From positions 90,728,723-90,792,722 of the forward strand of contig CM049309.1 of NCBI GenBank assembly GCA_026874595.1: DNA of 64,000 bases, given 5' to 3'. Shown piece after piece: positions 37,456 through 49,320 of this stretch (position 1 is its first letter; each line of letters begins with the position of its first letter). The notes beneath the pieces are model-generated. The model searched no databases. It worked only from the letters and a program-made list of their open reading frames with translations, and was not told where the DNA came from. The position numbers and the translations under genes are program-made. This DNA comes from Sipunculus nudus (lineage: Eukaryota; Annelida; Sipuncula; Golfingiida; Sipunculidae).

Positions 37456-40011
37456 GTGACATTACGGTTTGATAAAAAGGCCCATTTCTCGAAAAATCAG
37501 CGGGGACTCGAGTAGTGCTGCGTCACATTTGCAAACCGAGTCCAAAAAGTCTAGTTAAAATTCATATTATACAATTCTGAGATGGGCTGATGAAGCAGCC
37601 CGGACGCAGGTGTCACCTGTGTACGGAATTGCTCGAGCGTCTTTCGTAATATTCATTCATCCCTCATTCTTCCATTCATCCATTCGTCCATTTACATATG
37701 AAGCTACATTGCTTTACGTCATTGGGTCTTTTATGTTTTGCGTACCTGTAAACAATATGATAGTTAATTTCAAGATATGAGAACAAGGGACAGCCCTGCT
37801 AGTATGTAGCCTACCATATTTGTCCTTGAGTGGAACAAATTTCTTTGCTTAGCAGATTTCTTCGGGTAAACTTTTGCCTTACTGTAAAAAAAATGTGTAA
37901 ATGATCTTTCAGGTTCATTTAGCGATGTGCACTTCCGTTGCAGGTGATATAAACCAGAGAACTTCCTTCTGGCGGCGAGAACTGGCTTGTTGCTAGGGGA
38001 TATTTTGTTTTGCTTAATAAGCATCACGGCCGCTGGATACACGGTGTCATCGTGATGAAACTCTGTTTAGAGTTCCCACAAGCAAACCGTGCATACGGAC
38101 AGAAATACTTGGGATGGATTGTCTTTAGGTTTAAGTCCTAATTATATCCGTATACGAAAATAGGGGAAGGGTTGGGGGAGGAGGGGCTGACCGTTTAGGA
38201 AACACATCTGTCCTGGAGCATGCCAACCATGTAAAGGAGCGTGAACCAGTTTGTGACGGACAAAGCCTAACCCTGTTTGAGGATATTGATAATTCGTTGT
38301 ACTTGTTTCAGCTACAATACATGATGCCCTCTGAGAGCCAGGGAGCCGCCCATCAGATCCGTTTACGGTCTCCTGGGAAATAAACGGACGGGTCTATTTG
38401 TACAAGTAGAGCCGTCTGATACTCCGATTTAAGTGGGGCCATAATTCCTCGCACCACCGTGCACCCCCTCATCTCTGTTTTTTTTTTATCTAATCAGTTA
38501 TTTGAACCAGATAAACACAGCCTGACATTGAAAACCACATGAATCAAATGACCCTGTTTTTATCCCCCCCTCAGATACCATTTATTAATAGTAATTTCAA
38601 TTTATAGCCGCTAATCGCTCGGCAGGAAGAAGTTGAAAGAACAAATTCAAAGACTGCAGCTGAAAGTTTCCCCTGAATCAAGGGCAATAAATCCATTTTT
38701 GAAATGACATAAGCGGCTCTTATGCGGCACCTCGCGTATCAGATAATCCTTGCCGCTTGTGTTTGTCCCGATAAGGTCAATCTATAATCCTCGTGCTGAA
38801 TTGCTACGTCTGAGCAAACGGTGATTTGTAATCGGTTGGATAAATAATAACATTGAAATCAAATTAGTCACTATCGCTGCGCGTTTTCATTGCCTCCGGC
38901 ATAGCTACAATCGCTTCTCATTGACCGACCAGGGCGCTTTTTTTTGCGCTCAAGACAAGAAGTATCTAATTTGTTGTGGATATTATGATAATGTCATTCT
39001 ATTTTTAAGGTAGGAAATCGAATCAGGACAAAAATTAATATTTTGCCGGTGGGTACATTTCTTACAGGAGCAATTGAATGGAAACTAAAAAATAATTTAA
39101 ACAACCGTCTTTGATCAACCAAACGGGCACAAAGAACTGAGGGCAAACGTACTTATGTGACACGCATCAGAGAACCTTAAGACCAGAGAACAGGAGAAAC
39201 TCGCCAGGGCGTGGATTATCTTTATATTGTATTTTGCTTTTCTAATACTCATGCTCTTCTAAAAACAGTGAATCGTACAAGAAAATCTTGCCTTGCTTTA
39301 ACACCCAAAGATAATGATGATTACAATAAAGATAATTACATTAGTAATTTTTTTTAATAGTAAATATTACAACAAAGATTATTACAATAGTGATTATTAC
39401 AATAGTGATAATTATAAATCGTATGCCCGATTACTCACAGAGAAAAACTGATTTAACGAAAGAGTACTTTTTCGTTATGTAAACTATTCCTTATTATATT
39501 TCTTATAATAAACTATGGTATTATGGTATTTTGGAAAGGGAATTATAGGAGCTGTTTTAATCTCCCTTTATGGAAATATTTCAAAATATAAATCCTTAAT
39601 GGAACATTTGAGACACATTTTTTTATAAATACATGGAATTCGTTCCTAAATCACTACAATATACCACGATTCTTAATAAAAACGTTCTAAATGTATATGC
39701 AGTGTCTATACCCTTCCGCCAGAGGTCGTTTCTACTCATAAAGAACCTCTTCCGGTTAGGCAGCATCGGAACTACTTGTGTCGACTGTTTACTTTAAAAT
39801 AAAGTTTGTTACATTTTAGGGAAACACCTTCTGCTTACATTTCATATGTGTATGCTTACAAAATGTTACTTATTCCGTGAAATCCTTCCCACAAAACAAC
39901 CCATGTTTATATAATTTGACTTGAATGTATATTATTATTAACATATTTGAACGGACTGCATTACCCTCTTCACTACATTAATACCTACCCCGCTTGTGTA
40001 TTTGAAAGCCG
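37456..40011. other. gene-free stretch; 38,560-38,960 unusually complex
   Basis: No exon is supported. An (ATTC)-like run is near 37,650-37,700 and AT-rich trinucleotide-like DNA at 39,310-39,420. The block at about 38,560-38,960 has higher complexity and GC than its flanks, several ATTA and GATAAG motifs, and no repeat signature. It could be a conserved non-coding element, which cannot be tested here. Confidence 0.4.
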
Positions 40012-40503
40012 CAATGCATTGTGGGTGGTAGATTGAGAAGCCCACAAACCCTACCAGCAGAGTCATACTCTCGTGCGTCCGATTGTGCAGTGTGCAGTGT
40101 CTATTTTAAATATCGCCCGGTATTTGATAACCAATGTAAGTCTCCTTACATTCAAGTAGAAGTATAAGCAAGTTCTTTCAAGTCATGTCATCAGGTTTAT
40201 TTTTAAATAAATGATCTTATAAACTGCGTATACATTACGTTTATACGGATGTGTAGAAATCCTCCATATATATTCCTGCTGCGTCACTTATACTTTACCC
40301 TCATAGCCACGCGCCGTCAAAGCGGGAATGGGTATCTAAGTGTACTTGTGCGGTGAAATATAAATATCAAAGAGTGTATTGGTGTTTAATGATGACAAAC
40401 CTAACATAACGATCAGTGGAAAGGCCCGCCAACGCGGAGCGCAAACTCAAGACAAATAGTGTAAGATCGGGCGGGGGCGCGGGCTCTGCGGAAACTAGCG
40501 AGG
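40012..40503 (+). promoter_or_regulatory. promoter / first-exon-like island next to the satellite
   Basis: GCAATGCATTGTGGGTGGTAG (around 40,011-40,031) read on the other strand resembles the ZNF143/SBF promoter motif. GC content rises through 40,300-40,500 (CACGCGCCGTC, GGGCGGGGGCGCGGGC). The island ends in AGCGAG|GTACGT at about 40,503, a good donor. The last 29 codons before the donor are open and begin ERPANAERKLKTNS, but the only nearby ATGs are not in that frame, so coding status is unknown. If real, this is the 5' end of a plus-strand transcript whose first intron would contain the 57-bp satellite. Confidence 0.25.
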
Positions 40504-41059
40504 TACGTCTGATGAGTCATAGTCTTATAGTGTACTCTCTGAGAAATACGTACAAAGGGGATCTTTTCTGTCTTTGTAACATTGAGAAGAGGAGAAAGGG
40601 CTTGTCTTGTGAGACTTCAAACACGCGTGGAGATGAAGTGATTACATATAAAAGCTTCTATGTATGGCAGTATCGTTTAGTATTCCAGGCAGCTTGTTAC
40701 AGAAATTGGTACAAATATAACAATCGTGACACAGATCGCAAACAGAGACAAAAGAAATTCTCAAGCATTCCTTGCAAATCATACCTTGCAAAATAAAAAA
40801 AAATAAAAGAGAGAACACGAGTTATCACAACATCCTAACCTCATTGATGGAGGCCAAGGTGACATGAAACTGCCTAAGAAACAACATTTTAAGCTTTGGT
40901 TGGTTTATTAGCCTCATAAACACATTCCTAAAACTGTAACTTGTTTTTCTCTATGAATTTCTCTATTAGGCCATCAGTCCTTCACCAGTTACAGTTTCAA
41001 ACAATGTAATCATATCTAAGTTAAAGAGAATATGCGCCAAATTTTACTCGGCATCGTCA
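40504..41059. other. gene-free flank of the satellite
   Basis: An open plus-strand frame runs to about 40,796 without recognisable features. The remainder to the array edge is unique-looking AT-rich DNA. Confidence 0.5.
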
Positions 41060-42390
41060 AAATATTGGAGGTATCATCCTGTTGTCTCTGGTAGAGACAA
41101 ATAAGAATGCTCAAGGAGATAGTGGTAATATCAACCTGCTGTCTCTGGTCGAGGCCAATAAGAATACTCAGGTAGATGGTGGTGATATCATCCTGTTGTT
41201 TTTGGTAGAGATAAATAAGAATACTCAGGTAGATAGTGGTGATATCATCCTGTTGTCTCTGGTAGAGATAAATAAGAATGTTCAGGTAGATGGTGGTGAT
41301 ATCATCCTGTTGTTTTTGGTAGAGATAAATAAGAATACTCAGGTAGATGGTGGTGATATCATCCTGTTGTCTTTGGTCGAGGCCAATAGGAATACTCGGG
41401 TAGATAGTGGTGATATCATCCTGTTGTCTTTGGTAGAGATAAAAAAGAATGCTCAGGTAGATGGGGGTTGATATCATCCTGTTGTTTTTGGTAGAGATAA
41501 AAAAGAATGCTCAGGTAGATGGTGGTGATATCATCCTGTTGTTTTTGGTAGAGATAAAAAAGAATGCTCAGGTAGATGGTGGTGATATCATCTTGTTGTC
41601 TTTGGTAGAGATAAAAAAGAATGCTCAGGTAGATGGTGGTGATATCTTCCTGTTGTCTTTGGTAGAGATAAAAAAGAATGCTCAGGTAGATGGTGGTGAT
41701 ATCATCCTGTTGTCTTTGGTAGAGATAAAAAAAGAATGCTCAGGTAGATGGTGGTGATATCACCCTGTTGTCTTTGGTAGAGATAAAAAAAAATGCTCAG
41801 GTAGATGGTGGTGATATCATCCTGTTGTTTTTGGTAGAGATAAAAAAGAATACTCAGGTAGATGGTGGTGATATCTTCCTGTTGTCTTTGGTCGAGATAA
41901 AAAAGAATGCTCAGGTAGATGGTGGTGATTTCATCCTGTTGTCTTTGATAGAGATAAAAAAGAATGCTCAGGTAGATGGTGGTGATATCATCCTGTTGTC
42001 TTTGGTAGAGATAAAAAAGACTGCTCAGGTAGATGGTGGTGATATCATCCTGTTGTCTTTGGTAGAGATAAAAAAGAATGCTCAGGTAGATGGTGGTGAT
42101 ATCATCCTGTTGTTTTTGGTAGAGATAAATAAGAATACTCAGGTAGATGGTGGTGATATCATCCTGTTGTCTTTGGTCGAGGCCAATAAGAATACTCGGG
42201 TAGATAGTGGTGATATCTTCCTGTTGTCTTTGGTAGAGATAAAAAGGAATGCTCAGGTAGATGGTGGTGATATCATCCTGTTGTTTTTGGTAGAGATAAA
42301 AAAGAATACTCAGGTAGATGGTGGTGATATCTTCCTGTTGTCTTTGGTCGAGGCCAATAAAAATACTCGGGTAGATAGTGGTGATATCAT

Positions 42391-42960
42391 CCTGCTGTCT
42401 CTGGTAGAGATAAATAAGAATACTCAGGTAGACGGTGGTGATATCATCCTGTTGTTTCTGGTAGAGATAAATAAGAATGCTCAGGTAGATGGTGGTGATA
42501 TCATCCTGTTGTTTTTGGTAGAGATAAAAAAGAATGCTCAGGTAGATAGTGGTGATATCATCCTGTTGTTTTTGGTAGAGATAAAAAAGAATGCTCAGGT
42601 AGATGGTGGTGATATCATCCTGTTGTTTTTGGTAGAGATAAAAAGGAATGCTCAGGTAGATGGTGGTGATATCATCCTGTTGTCTCTGGTAGAGATTAAC
42701 AAGAATGCTCAGGTAGATGGTGGTGATATCATCCTGTTGTTTTTCGTAGGGATAAATAAGAATACTAAGGTAGACAGTGGTGATATCTTCCTGTTGTCTC
42801 TGGTAGAGATAAATAAGAATGCTCAGGTAGATGGTGGTGATATCATCCTGTTGTTTTTGGTAGAGATAAAAAAGAATACTCAGGTAGATGGTGGTGATAT
42901 CTTCCTGTTGTCTTTGGTCGAGGCCAATAAGAATACTCGGGTAGATAGTGGTGATATCAT
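42391..42960 (+). repeat. 570-bp higher-order unit (10 monomers), example copy
   Basis: Monomers fall into subtypes recognised by their tails: EIKKNAQ, EINKNAQ, EINKNTQ, EANKNTR and FVGINKNTK. The marker CCTGCTGTCTCTGG recurs at 42,391, 42,961, 43,703, 44,387, 44,957, 45,983, 46,496, 47,640, 48,780 and 49,864. Spacings of exactly 570 occur twice (42,391-42,961 and 44,387-44,957). The others are multiples of 57 with small offsets (684, 1,026, 513, 1,140). The order of subtypes is preserved between units, so a 10-monomer higher-order repeat exists, with frequent gain and loss of single monomers. Confidence 0.8.
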
Positions 42961-43159
42961 CCTGCTGTCTCTGGTAGAGATAAATAAGAATACTCAGGTA
43001 GACGGTGGTGATATCATCCTGTTGTTTCTGGTAGAGATAAAAAAGAATGCTCAGGTAGATGGTGGTGATATCATCCTGTTGTTTTTGGTAGAGATAAAAA
43101 AGAATGCTCAGGTAGATAGTGGTGATATCATCCTGTTGTTTTTGGTAGAGATAAAAAAG

Positions 43160-46100
43160 AATGCTCAGGTAGATGGTGGTGATATCATCCTGTTGTTTTT
43201 GGTAGAGATAAAAAAGAATGCTCAGGTAGATGGTGGTGATATCATCCTGTTGTCTCTGGTAGAGATTAATAAGAATGCTCAGGTAGGTGGTGGTGATATC
43301 ATCCCGTTGTCTTTGGTCGAGGCCAATAAGAATACTCGGGTAGATAGTGGTGATATCTTCCTGTTGTCTTTGGTTGAGATAAAAAAGAATGCTCAGGTAG
43401 ATGGGGGTTGATATCATCCTGTTGTTTTTGGTAGAGATAAAAAAGAATGCTCAGGTAGATGGTGGTGATATCATCCTGTTGTTTTTCGTAGGGATAAATA
43501 AGAATACTCAGGTAGACAGTGGTGATATCTTCCTGTTGTCTCTGGTAGAGATAAATAAGAATGCTCAGGTAGATGGTGGTGATATCATCCTGTTGTTTTT
43601 GGTAGAGATAAAAAAGAATACTCAGGTAGATGGTGGTGATATCTTCCTGTTGTCTTTGGTCGAGGCCAATAAGAATACTCGGGTAGATAGTGGTGATATC
43701 ATCCTGCTGTCTCTGGTAGAGATAAATAAGAATACTCAGGTAGACGGTGGTGATATCATCCTGTTGTTTCTGGTAGAGATAAATAAGAATGCTCAGGTAG
43801 ATGGTGGTGATATCATCCTGTTGTTTTTGGTAGAGATAAAAAAGAATGCTCAGGTAGATATTGGTGATATCATCCTGTTGTTTTTGGTAGAGATAAAAAA
43901 GAATGCTCAGGTAGATGGTGGTGATATCATCCTGTTGTTTTTGGTAGAGATAAAAAAGAATGCTCAGGTAGATGGTGGTGATTTCATCCTGTTGTCTCTG
44001 GTAGAGATTAATAAGAATGCTCAGGTAGATGGTGGTGATATCATCCTGTTGTCTTTAGTCGAGGCCAATAAGAATACTCGGGTAGATAGTGGTGATATCT
44101 TCCTGTTGTCTTTGGTAGAGATAAAAAAGAATGCTCAGGTAGATGGTGGTGATATCATTCTGTTGTTTTTGGTAGAGATAAATAAGAATACTCAGGTAGA
44201 CAGTGGTGATATCTTCCTGTTGTCTCTGGAAAAGATAAATAAGAATGCTCAGGTAGATGGTGGTGATATCATCCTGTTGTTTTTGGTAGAGATAAAAAAG
44301 AATACTCAGGTAGATGGTGGTGATATCTTCCTGTTGTCTTTGGTCGAGGCCAATAAAAATACTCGGGTAGATAGTAGTGATATCATCCTGCTGTCTCTGG
44401 TAGAGATAAATAAGAATACTCAGGTAGACGGTGGTGATATCATCCTGTTGTTTCTGGTAGAGATAAATAAGAATGCTCAGGTAGATGGTGGTGATATCAT
44501 CCTGTTGTTTTTGGTAGAGATAAAAAAGAATGCTCAGGTAGATAGTGGTGATATCATCCTGTTGTTTTAGGTAGAGATAAAAAAGAATGCTCAGGTAGAT
44601 GGTGGTGATATCATCCTGTTGTTTTTGGTAGAGATAAAAAGGAATGCTCAGGTAGATGGTGGTGATATCATCCTGTTGTCTCTGGTAGAGATTAATAAGA
44701 ATGCTCAGGTAGATGGTGGTGATATCATCCTGTTGTTTTTCGTAGGGATAAATAAGAATACTAAGGTAGACAGTGGTGATATCTTCCTGTTGTCTCTGGT
44801 AGAGATAAATAAGAATGCTCAGGTAGATGGTGGTGATATCATCCTGTTGTTTTTGGTAGAGATAAAAAAGAATACTCAGGTAGATGGTGGTGATATCTTC
44901 CTGTTGTCTTTGGTCGAGGCCAATAAGAATACTCGGGTAGATAGTGGTGATATCATCCTGCTGTCTCTGGTAGAGATAAATAGGAATACTCAGGTAGACG
45001 GTGGTGATATCATCCTGTTGTTTCTGGTAGAGATAAAAAAGAATGCTCAGGTAGATGGTGGTGATATCATCCTGTTGTTTTTGGTAGAGATAAAAAAGAA
45101 TGCTCAGGTAGATAGTGGTGATATCATCCTGTTGTTTTTGGTAGAGATAAAAAAGAATGCTCAGGTAGATGGTGGTGATATCATCCTGTTGTTTTTGGTA
45201 GAGATAAAAAAGAATGCTCAGGTAGATGGTGGTGATATCATCCTGTTGTCTCTGGTAGAGATTAATAAGAATGCTCAGGTAGATGGTGGTGATATCATCC
45301 TGTTGTCTTTGGTCGAGGCCAATAAGAATACTCGGATAGATAGTGGTGATATCATCCTGTTGTCTTTGGTTGAGATAAAAAAGAATGCTCAGGTAGATGG
45401 TGGTGATATCATCCTGTTGTTTTTGGTAGAGACAAAAAAGAATGCTCAGGTAGATGGTGGTGATATCATCCTGTTGTTTTTGGTAGAGATAAAAAAGAAT
45501 GCTCAGATAGATGGTGGTGATATCATCCTGTTGTCTCTGGTAGAGATTAATAAGAATGCTCAGGTAGATGGTGGTGATATCATCCTGTTGTTTTTCGTAG
45601 GGATAAATAAGAATACTCAGGTAGACAGTGGTGATATCTTCCTGTTGTCTCTGGTAGAGATAAATAAGAATGCTCAGGTAGATGGTGGTGATATCATCCT
45701 GTTGTCTCTGGTAGAGATTAATAAGAATGCTCAGGTAGAGGGTGGTGATATCATCCTGTTGTTTTTCGTAGGGATAAATAAGAATACTCAGGTAGACAGT
45801 GGTGATATCTTCCTGTTGTCTCTGGTAGAGATAAATAAGAATGCTCAGGTAGATGGTGGTGATATCATCCTGTTGTTTTTGGTAGAGATAAAAAAGAATA
45901 CTCAGGTAGATGGTGGTGATATCTTCCTGTTGTCTTTGGTCGAGGCCAATAAGAATACTCGGGTAGATAGTGGTGATATCATCCTGCTGTCTCTGGTAGA
46001 GATAAATAAGAATACTCAGGTAGACGGTGGTGATATCATCCTGTTGTTTCTGGTAGAGATAAATAAGAATGCTCAGGTAGATGGTGGTGATATCATCCTG

Positions 46101-49100
46101 TTGTTTTTGGTAGAGATAAAAAAGAATGCTCAGGTAGATAGTGGTGATATCATCCTGTTGTTTTTGGTAGAGATAAAAAAGAATGCTCAGGTAGATGGTG
46201 GTGATATCATCCTGTTGTTTTTGGTAGAGATAAAAAAGAATGCTCAGGTAGATGGTGGTGATATCATCCTGTTGTCTCTGGTAGAGATTAATAAGAATGC
46301 TCAGGTAGATGGTGGTGATATCATCCTGTTGTCTTTAGTCGAGGCCAATAAGAATACTCGGGTAGATAGTGGTGATATCTTCCTGTTGTCTTTGGTAGAG
46401 ATAAAAAAGAATGCTCAGGTAGATGGTGGTGATATCATCCTGTTGTTTTTGGTAGAGATAAATAAGAATACTCAGGTAGATAGTGGTGATATCATCCTGC
46501 TGTCTCTGGTAGAGATAAATAAGAATACTCAGGTAGACGGTGGTGATATCATCCTGTTGTTTCTGGTAGAGATAAAAAAGAATGCTCAGGTAGATGGTGG
46601 TGATATCATCCTGTTGTTTTTGGTAGAGATAAAAAAGAATGCTCAGGTAGATAGTGGTGATATCATCCTGTTGTTTTTGGTAGAGATAAAAAAGAATGCT
46701 CAGGTAGATGGTGGTGATATCATCCTGTTGTTTTTGGTAGAGATAAAAAAGAATGCTCAGGTAGATGGTGGTGATATCATCCTGTTGTCTCTGGTAGAGA
46801 TTAATAAGAATGCTCAGGTAGATGGTGGTGATATCACCCTGTTGTCTTTGGTCGAGGCCAATAAGAATACTCGGGTAGATAGTGGTGATATCATCCTGTT
46901 GTCTTTGGTTGAGATAAAAAAGAATGCTCAGGTAGATGGTGGTGATATCATCCTGTTGTTTTTGGTAGAGATAAGAAAGATTGCTCAGGTAGGTAGATGG
47001 TGGTGATATCATCCTGTTGTTTTTGGTAGAGACAAAAAAGAATGCTCAGGTAGATGTTGGTGATATCATCCTGTTGTTTTTGGTAGAGATAAAAAAGAAT
47101 GCTCACATAGATGGTGGTGATATCATCCTGTTGTCTCTGGTAGAGATTAATAAGAATGCTCAGGTAGATGGTGGTGATATCATCCTGTTGTTTTTCGTAG
47201 GGATAAAAAAGAATGCTCAGGTAGATGGTGGTGATATCATCCTGTTGTTTTTCGTAGGGATAAAAAAGAATGCTCAGGTAGATGGTGGTGATATCATCCT
47301 GTTGTTTTTCGTAGGGATAAAAAAGAATGCTCAGGTAGATGGTGGTGATATCATCCTGTTGTTTTTCGTAGGGATAAAAAAGAATGCTCAGGTAGATGTT
47401 GGTGATATCATCCTGTTGTTTTTGGTAGAGATAAAAAAGAATGCTCACATAGATGGTGGTGATATCATCCTGTTGTCTCTGGTAGAGATTAATAAGAATG
47501 CTCAGGTAGATGGTGGTGATATCATCCTGTTGTTTTTCGTAGGGATAAAAAAGAATACTCAGGTAGATGGTGGTGATATCTTCCTGTTGTCTTTGGTCGA
47601 GGCCAATAAGAATACTCGGGTAGATAGTGGTGATATCATCCTGCTGTCTCTGGTAGAGATAAATAAGAATACTCAGGTAGACGGTGGTGATATCATCCTG
47701 TTGTTTCTGGTAGAGATAAATAAGAATGCTCAGGTAGATGGTGGTGATATCATCCTGTTGTTTTTGGTAGAGATAAAAAAGAATGCTCAGGTAGATAGTG
47801 GTGATATCATCCTGTTGTTTTTGGTAGAGATAAAAAAGAATGCTCAGGTAGATGGTGGTGATATCATCCTGTTCTTTTTGGTAGAGATAAAAAAGAATGC
47901 TCAGGTAGATGTTGGTGATATCATCCTGTTGTCTCTGGTAGAGATTAATAAGAATGCTCAGGTAGATGGTGGTGATATCATCCTGTTGTCTTTAGTCGAG
48001 GCCAATAAGAATACTCGGGTAGATAGTGGTGATATCTTCCTGTTGTCTTTGGTAGAGATAAAAAAGAATGCTCAGGTAGATGGTGGTGATATCATCCTGT
48101 TGTTTTTGGTAGAGATAAATAAGAATACTCAGGTAGAGAGTGGTGATATCTTCCTGTTGTCTCTGGAAGAGATAAATAAGAATGCTCAGGTAGATGGTGG
48201 TGATATCATCCTGTTGTTTTTGGTAGAGATAAAAAAAGAATGCTCAGGTAGATGGTGGTGATATCATCCTGTTGTCTCTGGTAGAGATTAATAAGAATTC
48301 TCAGGTAGATGGTGGTGATATCATCCTGTTGTCTTTGGTAGAGATAAATAAGAATGCTCAGGTAGATGGTGGTGATATCATCCTGTTGTCTTTGGTAGAG
48401 ATAAAAAAGAATGCTCAGGTAGATGGTGGTGATATCATCCTGTTGTCTTTGGTAGAGATAAAAAAGAAGGCTCAGTTAGATAGTGGATAGTCATCCTGTT
48501 GTCTCTGGTAGAGATTAATAAGAATGCTCAGGTAGATGGTGGTGATATCATCCTGTTGTTTTTCGTAGGGATAAATAAGAATACTCAGGTAGACAGTGGT
48601 GATATCTTCCTGTTGTCTCTGGTAGAGATAAATAAGAATGCTCAGGTAGATGGTGGTGATATCATTCTGTTCTTTTTGGTAGAGATAAAAAAGAATACTC
48701 AGGTAGATGGTGGTGATATCTTCCTGTTGTCTTTGGTCGAGGCCAAGAAGAATACTCGGGTAGATAGTGGTGATATCATCCTGCTGTCTCTGGTAGAGAT
48801 AAATAAGAATACTCAGGTAGACGGTGGTGATATCATCCTGTTGTTTCTGGTAGAGATAAATAAGAATGCTCAGGTAGATGGTGGTGATATCATCCTGTTG
48901 TTTTTGGTAGAGATAAAAAAGAATGCTCAGGTAGATAGTGGTGATATCATCCTGTTGTTTTTGGTAGAGATAAAAAAGAATGCTCAGGTAGATGGTGGTG
49001 ATATCATCCTGTTCTTTTTGGTAGAGATAAAAAAGAATGCTCAGGTAGATGGTGGTGATATCATCCTGTTGTCTCTGGTAGAGATTAATAAGAATGCTCA

Positions 49101-49320
49101 GGTAGATGGTGGTGATATCATCCTGTTGTCTTTAGTCGAGGCCAATAAGAATACTCGGGTAGATAGTGGTGATATCTTCCTGTTGTCTTTGGTAGAGATA
49201 AAAAAGAATGCTCAGGTGGATGGTGGTGATATCATCCTGTTGTTTTTGGTAGAGATAAATAAGAATACTCAGGTAGACAGTGGTGATATCTTCCTGTTGT
49301 CTCTGGAAGAGATAAATAAG
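43160..49320 (+). repeat. 6,161-bp satellite segment, copy 1 of a tandem duplication
   Basis: This block is repeated at +6,161. The two 795-codon frames (44,619 and 50,780) translate identically. The 389-codon frames (43,401 and 49,562) differ at one residue (EKIN versus EEIN at about 44,230). Even indels and the TAG stop are shared. Copy 1 has an extra 342 bp (six monomers, about 47,050-47,395) with four successive FVGIKKNAQ-type units; copy 2 lacks it. The junction cannot be placed more finely than about 60 bp because both sides are the same satellite. Confidence 0.9.

Noticed and set aside
41702-43417. A 571-codon minus-strand frame of YLSILFYLYQKQQDDITTI-type repeats
   Set aside because: Antisense reading of the same satellite; openness is explained by the unit being a multiple of three without stops in that phase.
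44619-47006. A 795-codon open frame (and its twin at 50,780-53,167) as a giant repeat protein gene
   Set aside because: The frame is the 57-bp satellite read in its open phase. The opposite strand is also open, frames are broken by indels at both ends, and there is no start context, intron or non-repeat domain.
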